A stretch of DNA of 64,000 nt from Emticicia fluvialis (GTDB taxonomy: Bacteria; Bacteroidota; Bacteroidia; Cytophagales; Spirosomataceae): contig NZ_JANUSD010000014.1 of the NCBI RefSeq assembly GCF_024793945.1, forward strand, positions 62,001 to 126,000. The letters are read 5' to 3'. The notes below the pieces were generated by a model. The model saw only the letters and a program-made list of their open reading frames with translations. It did no database searches and was not told where the DNA came from. A program made the position numbers and the translations under genes. Position 1 is the stretch's first letter. Each line of letters opens with the position of its first letter. Positions 51,065 through 60,234 of this stretch are shown one piece after another.

Positions 51065-53731
51065 ATGAATAAAAGATGGAGTTTGCTTTTGGGTATGCTG
51101 GGCAGCGTCTGGTTGGCCGGTTGCAGCCCTAAAGTAAAAGTGGAAGAAAGAACACTGACCGACAACTGGTCTATTGCCTCAACCAAAGAGACTGCTGCCG
51201 ATGCCAAAAGTGTGTCGGAGCAATTAATAAACCCCGATAAGTGGGTGAAAGCCACCGTGCCCACCACGGTTTTAGGTGCATTGGTAGAAGCCGGCGTTTA
51301 TAAAGACCCTTTTATGGGCAAAAACCTGGAAAACATACCCCGTGCACCTTTCGAAAACCCCTGGTGGTTTAGAAATACATTTACTATTGACGACCTGGAC
51401 ACCGCAGAAGAACAACTGGCCTTGCATGTAGATGGTGTAAACTATCGTGCCAATTTCTGGCTGAATGGGGTGAAGATAGCATCGCAGGATACCCTTTTCG
51501 GCGCTTTTCGTCAGTTTGAAATTGACATCACCAAAGCAGCCAAAGATGGCGAGAATACCCTTCTGGTAGAGGTGTTTCCGCCTAAAGTAAGAAATTTCTA
51601 CATGGGTTTTGTTGACTGGGCGCCTACACCACCCGACCATTATATGGGTATTTACCGCGATATAAGGCTGAGACGCTCAGGCAAGGTATCTATGAACGCC
51701 ACATTTGTTGCCCCAGACCTTGACCCTAAAGATTTAAGCAAAGCCAGCCTTACGGTAAGCACAGAGTTAACCAACCATACCAACGACGCTAAAACGGTAG
51801 AAGTAACCGGTACGATTGAGAACATCAGTTTCAGCAAAAGTGTAAAGCTGGCCCCTAAAGAGCGCAAAGAAGTGAGGTTCAGCGCGGCTGATACCAAAGA
51901 ACTGCTCATTAAAAACCCTAAACTCTGGTGGCCTAACGGGCTGGGTAACCCTGATTTGTATACACTGAATATGGAAGTGAAAGAGCAGGGCAAATTATCA
52001 GACAAGCAATCGACCAGATTTGGTATCAGAAAGATAGAAACCTACCTGAACGATAAAAACGTGCGGGGCTATAAAGTGAACGGCCGTGAAGTATTGATTA
52101 AAAGTGCTGGATGGGTAGACGATTTGTTTTTGCGTTACATGCCTGAAAAGGATGCAGCGCAGATACGATACGTGAAAGAAATGAACCTGAACTCGCTCAG
52201 ATTTGAGGGCGTATGGGGGAATAACCATCATATATATGATTTGTGTGACGAAAACGGTATTTTGTTGATGGTGGGCTGGAGCTGCCAGTGGGAATGGCCT
52301 GATTACCTGGGGCTGGAATTGAAAATAAAACCCGGCGATGAAAACTTGCCGATTAACGAAGGAGTAGATTTGTATTCGGTAAAACTTACACCTGATGAAG
52401 AAACGTTGTTGTCAAACTACCTGCGCGACCAGGTGAAGTGGCTGCGTAATCACCCAAGTATTTTTACATGGGCAGGCGGTAGCGATGCCATGCCGAAACC
52501 TTCGCTTGAAAAACGTTACCATGAAACCCTGAAACAATATGACCCTACACGTCCGTTCTTGATTTCGTCGGGCGAGTTTACCAGTACCATTACCGGTAAA
52601 TCGGGTATGAAAATGAATGGCCCTTACGAATACGTGCCACCGGTTTACTGGTTTGAAGATAAAAAGCTGGGTGGGGCATTCGGGTTTAATAGCGAAACAG
52701 GCCCCGGGCCACAGGTGCCGCCTGTAAGCAGTATTAAAAAGATGATACCAACGGCTGATTTATGGCCACCGGATAACAAGATGTGGAACTACCACTCTGG
52801 TCGTAAAGATTTTAATACAATTGGTGTTTACCTAAACGCCATGAACAAACGATATGGCGCACCTGCTAATCTGGACGAACTGGCTCTGAAAGCGCAGGTA
52901 ATGAATTATGAAGCCATAAGGCCTATGTTTGAAGCCTTTGTAATTAACCGCCCTGTGGCAACGGGTGTGGTGCAGTGGATGCTTAACTCGCCCTGGCCAG
53001 AGTTTTACTGGCAGTTGTACGACTACTACCTGATGCCAACCGGCGCTTATTATGGTACCAAAAAGGCCTCTCAGCCGGTTAACATCATTTACGATTACTA
53101 TAATCATACGGTGCATCTGAGTAATGATACCCGCACAGCTTTAGATGGCGTATCTGCCGAAATCAGATTGTTCAATAAAGATTCAAAACAGGTATTTGCT
53201 AAGACAGAAAAGGTAGCAATGGGCGAAAACTCGACCAGAAAATGGTTGAATGTACCAGAACTGACCGGAAAGAACGAAGTGTTTTTCCTTGACCTGAAAT
53301 TGAAAAACAGTAAGGGTGAGGTAATTGCAGATAATTTCTACTGGCTTGCCTCACAGAAAGACCAGTTAGACTGGTCGAAGTACTTCTGGTTCTATACGCC
53401 TCAGAAACAATATGCTGACTTTAATCCATTAAATACCTTGCCGAAAGTTCAGCTGACAGCCGAGAAGACTGTAAAAGAACTGAAAGACGGAGAATTTGAA
53501 GTAACGCTTAAATTGACTAATGCCACAGATAAGCTGGCTTTCTTTACAGAAGCAGAACTGACCGATGGCAAAGAGGCGGTTACACCCGTTTTCTGGTCAG
53601 ACAATTACGTGTCTGTTCCTCCAAAAGAGAGCAAAACTATTACTGTGAAATACAATAAAAAAGACCTGAAAGGCGGTAACCCGGTTATAAAAATACAAGG
53701 TTACAACCTGTCTAAATCAATCACCCTTTAA
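51065..53731 (+). CDS. GH2 glycosidase, exo-beta-D-glucosaminidase/beta-mannosidase subfamily
   Basis: The 888-residue lipoprotein (signal ends SVWLAGC, residue 20) has the GH2 order: sugar-binding domain (from about 45), Ig-like domain with LWWPNGLGNPDLYTL, catalytic TIM barrel from about 335, then C-terminal Ig-like domains. The catalytic pair fits the CsxA subfamily: D474 (WAGGSDAMPK) as acid/base and E544 (FNSETGPGP) as nucleophile, 70 residues apart. CsxA has 72 between D469 and E541. This suggests an exo-beta-D-glucosaminidase or related enzyme rather than a classical galactosidase. It is followed six bases later by an unknown hydrolase-like gene. Confidence 0.9.
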   Translation: MNKRWSLLLGMLGSVWLAGCSPKVKVEERTLTDNWSIASTKETAADAKSVSEQLINPDKWVKATVPTTVLGALVEAGVYKDPFMGKNLENIPRAPFENPWWFRNTFTIDDLDTAEEQLALHVDGVNYRANFWLNGVKIASQDTLFGAFRQFEIDITKAAKDGENTLLVEVFPPKVRNFYMGFVDWAPTPPDHYMGIYRDIRLRRSGKVSMNATFVAPDLDPKDLSKASLTVSTELTNHTNDAKTVEVTGTIENISFSKSVKLAPKERKEVRFSAADTKELLIKNPKLWWPNGLGNPDLYTLNMEVKEQGKLSDKQSTRFGIRKIETYLNDKNVRGYKVNGREVLIKSAGWVDDLFLRYMPEKDAAQIRYVKEMNLNSLRFEGVWGNNHHIYDLCDENGILLMVGWSCQWEWPDYLGLELKIKPGDENLPINEGVDLYSVKLTPDEETLLSNYLRDQVKWLRNHPSIFTWAGGSDAMPKPSLEKRYHETLKQYDPTRPFLISSGEFTSTITGKSGMKMNGPYEYVPPVYWFEDKKLGGAFGFNSETGPGPQVPPVSSIKKMIPTADLWPPDNKMWNYHSGRKDFNTIGVYLNAMNKRYGAPANLDELALKAQVMNYEAIRPMFEAFVINRPVATGVVQWMLNSPWPEFYWQLYDYYLMPTGAYYGTKKASQPVNIIYDYYNHTVHLSNDTRTALDGVSAEIRLFNKDSKQVFAKTEKVAMGENSTRKWLNVPELTGKNEVFFLDLKLKNSKGEVIADNFYWLASQKDQLDWSKYFWFYTPQKQYADFNPLNTLPKVQLTAEKTVKELKDGEFEVTLKLTNATDKLAFFTEAELTDGKEAVTPVFWSDNYVSVPPKESKTITVKYNKKDLKGGNPVIKIQGYNLSKSITL

Positions 53732-53736
53732 AACTT

Positions 53737-56085
53737 ATGAATCGTCCATCTATTCGCCTTTTTACTTTTTTGTGGCTGCTTTGTGTGGCAGCCACAGCCC
53801 AGACCATCACCATTAAGAATGCAGGTATTGCCGCTTCGGGTTCTATCCCGTCGCCGGTACGCGAAACCACCCTGCGAATGCTTACCGAAGAAATTCAGAA
53901 GCGCACATCTATTGCTTTAAAGCCGATAGCAGCGTTACCTAAAAACAACGAATATGCCATTGCATTGGTCTTGTCGGGCGATAAAACCTGGCAAGGCAGA
54001 GCCATTCCGGTTGGGGCAGACAAAAACGGACCGGAGTTTAAGCCTGAAGGTTTCAGGGTTGTATCTGAACTGACCGACAAAGGAGGTATCTTGTGGGTAA
54101 TAGGCGCCGACGCCCGTGGTGTATTGTTTGGGTCTGGCTGGGTGTTGCGCAAGGGCATATTTGCCCCTAAAAGCATTCAGTTGCAACAAAAAATTAATGT
54201 GGCGTCTTCACCGTCCTACCCAATCAGAGGGCATCAGCTGGGGTACAGACACACTGCCAATTCTTACGATGCCTGGACAGTGGCACAGTTTGAGCAGTAT
54301 ATCAGAGAACTGGCCATTTTTGGTTCTAATGCCGTTGAGGGTATTCCGTTTCATGAAGACGAAAACCCAAGCCCGCACTTCAAGATATCTGCCGCCGAAA
54401 TGCGCGTCAAAATAAGTGAGATTTGTAAAGCCTATGACCAGGATTACTGGGTATGGACTCCCGTTACCTTTGATTTGCATGATACCCAGAAACGCACAGC
54501 TGAACTGAAAATGCACGAGACATTCTATAAAGAATGCCCAAGGCTTGATCATATTTTTGTACCGGGCGGAGACCCCGGCGATAACCACCCGAGAGAAGTT
54601 TTGCCTTTTCTGAAAGAACTGCACGAACGCCTGGTAAAATACCATCCCAAAGCTAAAATATGGCTTTCGTTGCAAGGCTTTAGTGTAGAGCAGGTAGATT
54701 ATTTTTATCAGTATCTGAAAGACAAGAAACCAACCTGGTTGCAGGGGGTGGTATCTGGCCCGGGCAGCCCGTCTATGGCAGAAACCCGCTACCGCCTGCC
54801 CAAAAATTACCAACACCGCGAATACCCCGACCTTACCCATAACGTAAGAAGTGAGTTTCCGGTAAGACAATGGGACCAGGCCTATGCCCTTACCCTGGGC
54901 AGAGAAGCCTGCAACCCGCGCCCTTATGAATTTGCGGCTATTCAGTCTGCTTATGCACCTTTTACAGATGGCTTTGTGTCATATTCTGACGGTTGCCATG
55001 ACGACATCAACAAAATGGTGTGGAGCATGAAAGCCTGGGACGCACAGGCAGATGTAAGAGATATTCTGGTTGATTACAGTAACTTTTTCTTCGGTAATAA
55101 CCTGGCAGATAACATGGCCGATGGCATTGCCGCCCTTGAAAATAACTGGAAAGGCCCACTGGCGCAGAATGGTGGTGTAGAAGCCACATTTTCATTCTGG
55201 AAAAGCATGGAGGCTTCGGCCACACCTCAACTTTCTGAAAACTGGCGCTGGCAGATGTTACTGCTACGTGCTTACTATGACACCTACACGCGCCGCAGAT
55301 TAATTTACGAACAAGGGCTTGAAAAACAGGCCAACACTTTGCTGGCCGATGCACCTAAAACCGGAGCAGACAAAGCCATGAACGCCGCCCTGGAGGTGCT
55401 TGCAAAGGCTGACAATGCTCCGCAGAATACTGATTTGCGCAAAAAAATTGAGCAATTGTGCGAGACTTTGTATGCTTCTATCGGCTTGCAGACCAGCGTA
55501 CCCAAACACAAAGCCAAAGGCTATGAGCGTGGGTGTTTGCTTGATTTTGTAGACTACCCGCTTAACAACCGCTGGTGGGTGGAAGACGAGTTTAAAAAAC
55601 TGAAACCACAGCTTGCCGACAGCAGTGCCAAGGTATTGGCCAGGCTTTACGTTATCAGTAAATGGGAGAACCCGGGTGCAGGTAGTTTCTATGACGATGT
55701 GTCGAGCATCAGCAAGGGCCCCCGCGTTAAAACAATTATTGACGACGCCACCGATGTTGCCTGGTGGGATAACGGCTTCAGCCGCACACGTCTTTCTTCG
55801 CAAACTTTCCAGAAAGCACCAGAACTGACTTATGATAACCTATCGCCGGATGCGCGTTACATCATCAGAATTGCAGGTTCAGGCGAAGCTCTTCTGAGGG
55901 TAGACGGAAAAAGACTGGACCCAGTACTTTATAACCGTGAAAATGAGACATTTAAAGAATGGATTGTGCCGTTGAATCTGAGCCAGGACGGAATTATTAA
56001 TGTTTCTTTTGATGTACCGGAAGAGTCTCACCTCAACTGGCGTAAACACTCGAAGATTTCAGACATCTGGTTGCTGAAACAATAA
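53737..56085 (+). CDS. Large secreted hydrolase-like protein with GH20/GH67-type N-terminal domain
   Basis: The 782-residue protein has a signal peptide (ending TAQ, near residue 22). Its N-terminal domain (about 25-150; ETTLRMLTEEIQKRTSIALKPI, GGILWVIGADARGVLFGSGWVLR) resembles the non-catalytic domain of GH20 and GH67 enzymes. The middle (about 160-470) looks like a TIM barrel, with VFVPGGDPGDNHPRE, KIWLSLQGFS and GFVSYSDGCHDDINK. The classical GH20 Asp-Glu pair and GH67 acid residues were not found. The C-terminal part is beta-rich. It may be a glycoside hydrolase of an undefined family and is cotranscribed with the GH2 gene. Confidence 0.8.
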   Translation: MNRPSIRLFTFLWLLCVAATAQTITIKNAGIAASGSIPSPVRETTLRMLTEEIQKRTSIALKPIAALPKNNEYAIALVLSGDKTWQGRAIPVGADKNGPEFKPEGFRVVSELTDKGGILWVIGADARGVLFGSGWVLRKGIFAPKSIQLQQKINVASSPSYPIRGHQLGYRHTANSYDAWTVAQFEQYIRELAIFGSNAVEGIPFHEDENPSPHFKISAAEMRVKISEICKAYDQDYWVWTPVTFDLHDTQKRTAELKMHETFYKECPRLDHIFVPGGDPGDNHPREVLPFLKELHERLVKYHPKAKIWLSLQGFSVEQVDYFYQYLKDKKPTWLQGVVSGPGSPSMAETRYRLPKNYQHREYPDLTHNVRSEFPVRQWDQAYALTLGREACNPRPYEFAAIQSAYAPFTDGFVSYSDGCHDDINKMVWSMKAWDAQADVRDILVDYSNFFFGNNLADNMADGIAALENNWKGPLAQNGGVEATFSFWKSMEASATPQLSENWRWQMLLLRAYYDTYTRRRLIYEQGLEKQANTLLADAPKTGADKAMNAALEVLAKADNAPQNTDLRKKIEQLCETLYASIGLQTSVPKHKAKGYERGCLLDFVDYPLNNRWWVEDEFKKLKPQLADSSAKVLARLYVISKWENPGAGSFYDDVSSISKGPRVKTIIDDATDVAWWDNGFSRTRLSSQTFQKAPELTYDNLSPDARYIIRIAGSGEALLRVDGKRLDPVLYNRENETFKEWIVPLNLSQDGIINVSFDVPEESHLNWRKHSKISDIWLLKQ

Positions 56086-56125
56086 ACGCAAGATAGCCTT
56101 AAGGGGCAGGCTTATAATGACGAGA

Positions 56126-56183
56126 ATCCCGCAGGGAGCGTATATTAAGAAAACGATTTTTTAATATACAATCCCTGCGGGAT
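56126..56183. repeat. 58-bp interrupted inverted repeat between convergent genes
   Basis: The arms ATCCCGCAGGGA (56126-56137) and TCCCTGCGGGAT (56172-56183) are perfect complements. An inner pair TATATTAA (56141-56148) and TTAATATA (56161-56168) also matches. It lies between the 782-residue gene and the convergent XylR gene, and could serve as a bidirectional transcription end or be a REP-like element. Confidence 0.65.
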
Positions 56184-56263
56184 ATTGTTTTTATTCAGAT
56201 ACTAATGAGCAATTTTAAAAAACAGGAATAGATTGATATCTAATAAGGTAAAACCAGCTACTT

Positions 56264-57427
56264 CTACTTACCGGCCAGATACCGGTTACGGTACTCAATG
56301 GGTGTGCAACCTTTCACTTGCCTGAACTGCCGGGCAATATTTTTGCTGTCTGTAAGGCCCATATCCAGCGCAATTTCAAACACAGTCATGTCTGTTTCGC
56401 GTAGTTTCTGGGTTAGCTTCTCAATTCGCAAATTGAAAATATACTTGTAGATGGGTAATCCGGTTATGTACTGAAAGCGTTTCTCTAATGCACGCCTTGA
56501 CAACGGTACCTGTTTTACAACATCGTCTACCTGCAGGTTTTTATCTATATTCTGGTGAATAAATTTGAGCGATGCCGCTATGTAGTCATCATTGGTAGCG
56601 TAAATGTCTGTCGACTGGCGAGTAACTACCTGTGTAGGCTTCACAACAATATCGTAGTAGTTAGCCGTGCCGTTTTTTATCATGTGTTCCAGCAGCCGGG
56701 CGGCGTCGTAACCGCCTTTTTCGGCATCCTGGCCAATGCTTGATAGCGGGGGGTCAGAGAACTCACAAATCATTTCATCGTTATCTACTCCTAACACAGC
56801 CACTTCTTCCGGAATACGTATTTGCGAGTGCCTGCATGCTTCAGTAATGTGCTGCCCCTGGTTATCGTCGCAGGCCATCAGGGCAATGGGTTTGGGCAAA
56901 GATTTAAGCCACTGGCTCAGCGAGCTGGGCTTGTAGTACCAGATTTCGGTAGAACGAGCCATGGCGTGTTCAAAATAATGAACCTTGTAACCAGCTCTGC
57001 TGATGCGCTCTTCATAGCCTTCAGCACGCTCGCGCGACCATACAATGTCTTTAAATCCATAAAAAGCAAAGTTCTTGAAACCCTTCCGCAGAAAATACTC
57101 GGCACCCATTTCTCCGGCTTCCTTGTGCGCCCCGGTTATATTGGGTATATCGGGGAAGCGTTCCTTGAAGTCCTGTGCAATAACCGGAATACCCGCCTCA
57201 ATGAATTTTTCAACGGCGGGGTCATTGTAGAGCTGCCCGATAATACCATCGGCGCCCCATTCAAGGGCCCATTCCAATATCCCTTCCATCCCGATGGTTT
57301 CACGCTGAAAGAGCGGCATCCGGCAGAAAATCCAGGGGCCGTGGTCTTTAGAGTATTTGGCAATGCCTTTCAAAAGAGCCTTGCTATACTCTTCAGCAAA
57401 GTCAATTAAAAGTATGATTTTATACAT
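56264..57427 (-). CDS. XylR-type regulator: LacI-like sensor domain plus AraC HTH
   Basis: The 387-residue protein has a periplasmic-binding-type ligand domain (residues 1-270: ILLIDFAEEYSKALLKGIAKYSKDHG, GADGIIGQL, HKEAGEMGAEYFLRKGFKNFAFYG) and a C-terminal AraC helix-turn-helix pair (about 285-387: VDDVVKQVPLSRRALEKRF, then FEIALDMGLTDSKNIARQFRQVKG and TPIEYRNRYLAGK). This is the architecture of E. coli XylR, a sugar-responsive activator. It is downstream of the MFS transporter on the same strand and faces the GH2 pair, so it probably controls this sugar-utilisation group. The ligand is unknown. Confidence 0.92.
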   Translation of the reverse strand: MYKIILLIDFAEEYSKALLKGIAKYSKDHGPWIFCRMPLFQRETIGMEGILEWALEWGADGIIGQLYNDPAVEKFIEAGIPVIAQDFKERFPDIPNITGAHKEAGEMGAEYFLRKGFKNFAFYGFKDIVWSRERAEGYEERISRAGYKVHYFEHAMARSTEIWYYKPSSLSQWLKSLPKPIALMACDDNQGQHITEACRHSQIRIPEEVAVLGVDNDEMICEFSDPPLSSIGQDAEKGGYDAARLLEHMIKNGTANYYDIVVKPTQVVTRQSTDIYATNDDYIAASLKFIHQNIDKNLQVDDVVKQVPLSRRALEKRFQYITGLPIYKYIFNLRIEKLTQKLRETDMTVFEIALDMGLTDSKNIARQFRQVKGCTPIEYRNRYLAGK

Positions 57428-57501
57428 AGTAATAAATTTCCCTAATCCACAAATCTAATGTATCTGCTCCGGTAATCAGCACAATCTCTACTAAAAACTA
57501 A

Positions 57502-57524
57502 AGAGACGCAAGAAATGCGTCTCT
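57502..57524. repeat. REP-like hairpin related to the 27912-28041 element
   Basis: A 9-bp perfect stem AGAGACGCA/TGCGTCTCT with a 5-base loop lies between the MFS and XylR genes. The arm is identical to bases 27914-27922 of the MITE-like element, indicating the same repeat family. Confidence 0.65.
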
Positions 57525-57576
57525 GGCATAGTAAAAATATATCCACCAATCATAATTTCAAAGTTAAATGCCCTTA

Positions 57577-58830
57577 CTATTTAAGTAAATCTTTCCAGCT
57601 TTTAATTGTGGCATTAGTAACCAGCGGTTTGGCCCAGAAACCAATGCTTAATATATAGCCCAGGGTTATCAATAGAAACAGCATTCCGAAGCGCAGCCCG
57701 AATATTTCGCCCAGGCCACCGATAATCACCGGTACAACGGCTCCACCGGCAATACCTGTACATAAAATGCCCGATAACGTGCCATGATGATACGGCACCG
57801 AATTAAGCGCAAGAGAGACCACAATTGACCACATAACCGAGGCAAAGAATCCGGCTGCCGGGAATGCATACAGGGCAACTTCAAGTGGGCCGAATAAGCC
57901 TGCAAGTAATGAGATAATGGCACCAAGCGTAAAAAATATAAGAACCTTGCGGCTGTCGATAAATTTCAGAAGAACCAACCCTAAAAAGCAACCGATGGTA
58001 AGCAGACCCCAGAAGTAAGAAATAACTGACGCCCCAAGCGTTGTAGGGTCTACATTATGGTATATCTGCAAGAACTTGGATGTCCAGTTGGCAATTCCCT
58101 GCTCGGTGCCTACATAACTGAATATGCCCAGAAAAAACAGCCACACATATTTATTACTCAGCAGCTCTTTAAATGCCTTACCGGTGTCTATTCTCTCGTC
58201 GTCTTTCAGTTCTACTTCCGGAAATTTAACAAACCAGACAATGATAACCATCAGAAGTGCAATGATGGAGAAGGTCCAGTAAACAGATACCCACTTTAAA
58301 TCGGGGCTTACAAGGCCATTAAGTGTTGATACAATAAAGTTAGGATTTGGGTTGGTGTGCACATTCTGCACATAATAGCTGTAAAGCATAGGGCTCAGGA
58401 ATGACGCACCACCAAAAAACAACTGGCCCATTACCGAGTTGAAAGCAAAGTTTTCTTCACCGCCCGAAACTCTTAGAAGCGGGTTAATTACCACCTGTAG
58501 CATAGCCATGCCAAGGCCAATAATAAACAAAGAAACAAGCGCTACCGAAAAAGTGGGGTTTATGGCAAACAAAAGAGCACCTGCAAAGGCCAGAAAAAAC
58601 GCCAGTAGCAGAATGCGTTTTTCGCGATATTTTTCAACGAGGATTCCGGACGGAATAGAAGCAACGGCATAAGAAACAAAAAAAGCAAACGGCAAAAAAC
58701 CCGACCAGCCGAGGCTGAGGCTGAAACTCTTGGCGATGTCTGGTATGATAGCCCCAAGAATATTACTCAGAAAAGAGATAACAAAGAATATAAATAGAAT
58801 CAGAACTACAATAAATGTTTTACTTTTCAT
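57577..58830 (-). CDS. MFS sugar transporter
   Basis: The 417-residue protein has about twelve membrane helices and MFS features: VSYAVASIPSGILVEKYREKRILL in the first loop and a second-half equivalent near residue 270. The layout resembles FucP/sugar-proton symporters, with a conserved pattern FAGALLFAINPTFSVAL. It is between the ROK kinase and XylR genes on the same strand, so it likely imports a monosaccharide released by the GH2 pair. The exact sugar is not determined. Confidence 0.9.
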   Translation of the reverse strand: MKSKTFIVVLILFIFFVISFLSNILGAIIPDIAKSFSLSLGWSGFLPFAFFVSYAVASIPSGILVEKYREKRILLLAFFLAFAGALLFAINPTFSVALVSLFIIGLGMAMLQVVINPLLRVSGGEENFAFNSVMGQLFFGGASFLSPMLYSYYVQNVHTNPNPNFIVSTLNGLVSPDLKWVSVYWTFSIIALLMVIIVWFVKFPEVELKDDERIDTGKAFKELLSNKYVWLFFLGIFSYVGTEQGIANWTSKFLQIYHNVDPTTLGASVISYFWGLLTIGCFLGLVLLKFIDSRKVLIFFTLGAIISLLAGLFGPLEVALYAFPAAGFFASVMWSIVVSLALNSVPYHHGTLSGILCTGIAGGAVVPVIIGGLGEIFGLRFGMLFLLITLGYILSIGFWAKPLVTNATIKSWKDLLK

Positions 58831-58946
58831 ACGGGTGCCTTGTGTTTGTCAAATTGTGGTTTTTAAAGGTAAGCATTTGCCTTTGAAAACAAAAATCAAA
58901 TGCCTGTACCTATGAGCAGATAAGCTAACCAATGTCCGCTTTTCTG

Positions 58947-59807
58947 TTATCTGTCTTTCAGCAAAACGTTGTCGTAGTTGTTCGGAATCAAAGCTGCTGC
59001 GCCCAGTAATGAGATGTTTTCATCTTGTGAAACAAATATTTTCAGGCGTTTGAGTGATTCCGGAAAAGAGAAGTCGCCCAATGCATGGTACATGCCCTTT
59101 TCAAAGAATGGATAAGCCTTTGACAGCGAGCCACCCAGCACAATAGCCTGGGGGTCGTAGGCATACATAATGGTTTTAATGGCCGTACCCAAGTGTTTGC
59201 CGAACTGGTCCCAGAGGTCAATGGCTATTTTATTGCCTGCCATTGCAGCATGGTTGGCTTCAAGGGCAGTTATGCCATGAATGGCCTCAAAGAAATTGTT
59301 ACTGGTGTAATATTCCAGATTCTGGTCCAGATAAGGCAGCAGGCCTATTTCTCCGGCACCGCAGTTATTACCCACATACAACTGGTTATTGATAATAATA
59401 CCCGAACCCAGACCCGTACCTGTTGTAACGCCAACTACTGAGCTAAAACCCTGAGCCAACCCGAAGCGGCTTTCGCCCAGCGTAAAGCAGTTTACGTCAT
59501 TGTTAACAAAAACCGGAACGTTAAATTCTTGCTGAAGAATATCTTTTAAGTCTACCTTTTTCCATGACGGAATATTGGTTACGTCATAAACTATTCCTTT
59601 TTCTGTGTCTACTACAGAGGGCACTCCGATGCCGATACTGTTTACGGAATAAGCCATCAGCGGCTTAATCAGGTCAATTAATTGTTGTAGTGTGGAAGAA
59701 AGAGAATCTTTGTCTTGCAGCAAAATTGTTTCCTGCTTAATAACCGCGCCATTCATTTCGACACCGGCTTTAATTTTTGTTCCTCCCAAGTCAACCCCTA
59801 TATTCAT
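58947..59807 (-). CDS. ROK-family sugar kinase lacking the zinc motif
   Basis: The 286-residue protein has the ROK start GVDLGGTKIKAGVE with the phosphate-1 motif, FVNNDVNCFTLGE with the catalytic aspartate near residue 101, and TTGTGLGSGIIINNQLYVGNNCGAGEIG. Most ROK kinases have a zinc site C-x-C-G-x-x-G-C following the GH motif; here that region reads GAGEIGLLPYLDQNLEYY without cysteines. It probably phosphorylates glucose, glucosamine or a related sugar. Its start is 423 bp from the divergent PQQ dehydrogenase, and the MFS gene follows 116 bp downstream. Confidence 0.9.
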   Translation of the reverse strand: MNIGVDLGGTKIKAGVEMNGAVIKQETILLQDKDSLSSTLQQLIDLIKPLMAYSVNSIGIGVPSVVDTEKGIVYDVTNIPSWKKVDLKDILQQEFNVPVFVNNDVNCFTLGESRFGLAQGFSSVVGVTTGTGLGSGIIINNQLYVGNNCGAGEIGLLPYLDQNLEYYTSNNFFEAIHGITALEANHAAMAGNKIAIDLWDQFGKHLGTAIKTIMYAYDPQAIVLGGSLSKAYPFFEKGMYHALGDFSFPESLKRLKIFVSQDENISLLGAAALIPNNYDNVLLKDR

Positions 59808-60230
59808 AGTCTTTAGATTTTAATTTCCATTGGTTTAATTTTCTGTGGTTTAATGTAAGTTTCTCCAATGGCTTATAGTTTTTTTATGGCGTGTGCTTGT
59901 AGAATTTACATACAGTTACAATACTTTATACCTTAAAAAAGATACCATTGTAAAACGGGGGAATTTTATTTTTTTGTTGAGAGGTTTGCCTGTAAAATAA
60001 CCTGTCTTTTTTGTAAAGTGCATAAATACAGGCGGTTGGGGTTGGTTTGTTGCTCGGAATCTTTTTTTTGAATGTTAAGTATAAATTAAATCTGCCGTAA
60101 TAACTCATTCAAATTTTATTATTTTTGAGAACTCTATTCAATTCAAACAAAATCGCGCTATGGCCAATCTTTTGCCAGTACCAAGGCAAAAGTGTAAAAC
60201 AATATGCCCGATGGTTTTACCCTATAAACA
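59808..60230. other. Intergenic control region, ROK kinase / PQQ dehydrogenase
   Basis: This 423-bp AT-rich gap lies between divergent genes. It holds a TATTTTTG element at 60120-60127 that matches TAnnTTTG and a 24-codon open frame (60160-60234) overlapping the next start. No RNA gene or terminator was seen, and a 60-codon minus-strand frame at 59926-60108 is probably chance. Confidence 0.4.
60120..60127 (+). promoter_or_regulatory. Candidate -7 element of the PQQ dehydrogenase promoter
   Basis: TATTTTTG fits the Bacteroidetes -7 consensus TAnnTTTG. It lies 33 bp before the small upstream reading frame and about 104 bp before the dehydrogenase start. No clear TTTG -33 box accompanies it. 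Confidence 0.35.
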
Positions 60231-60234
60231 ATGA
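60160..60234 (+). CDS. Possible 24-codon leader ORF overlapping the PQQ dehydrogenase start
   Basis: An ATG at 60160 opens a 24-codon frame, MANLLPVPRQKCKTICPM and onward, whose TGA stop overlaps the dehydrogenase ATG at 60231 as ATGA. This suits translational coupling or a leader peptide. The peptide is short and unrecognised, so it could equally be chance. Confidence 0.28.
   Translation: MANLLPVPRQKCKTICPMVLPYKQ

Noticed and set aside
54208..54870. 220-codon open frame on the minus strand
   Set aside because: It lies wholly inside the 782-residue gene, has no recognisable family pattern or sensible signal, and its composition is that of a shadow of a real coding frame.
56822..57409. 195-codon plus-strand open frame
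   Set aside because: It is antisense to the XylR-type regulator, whose two domains are well conserved.
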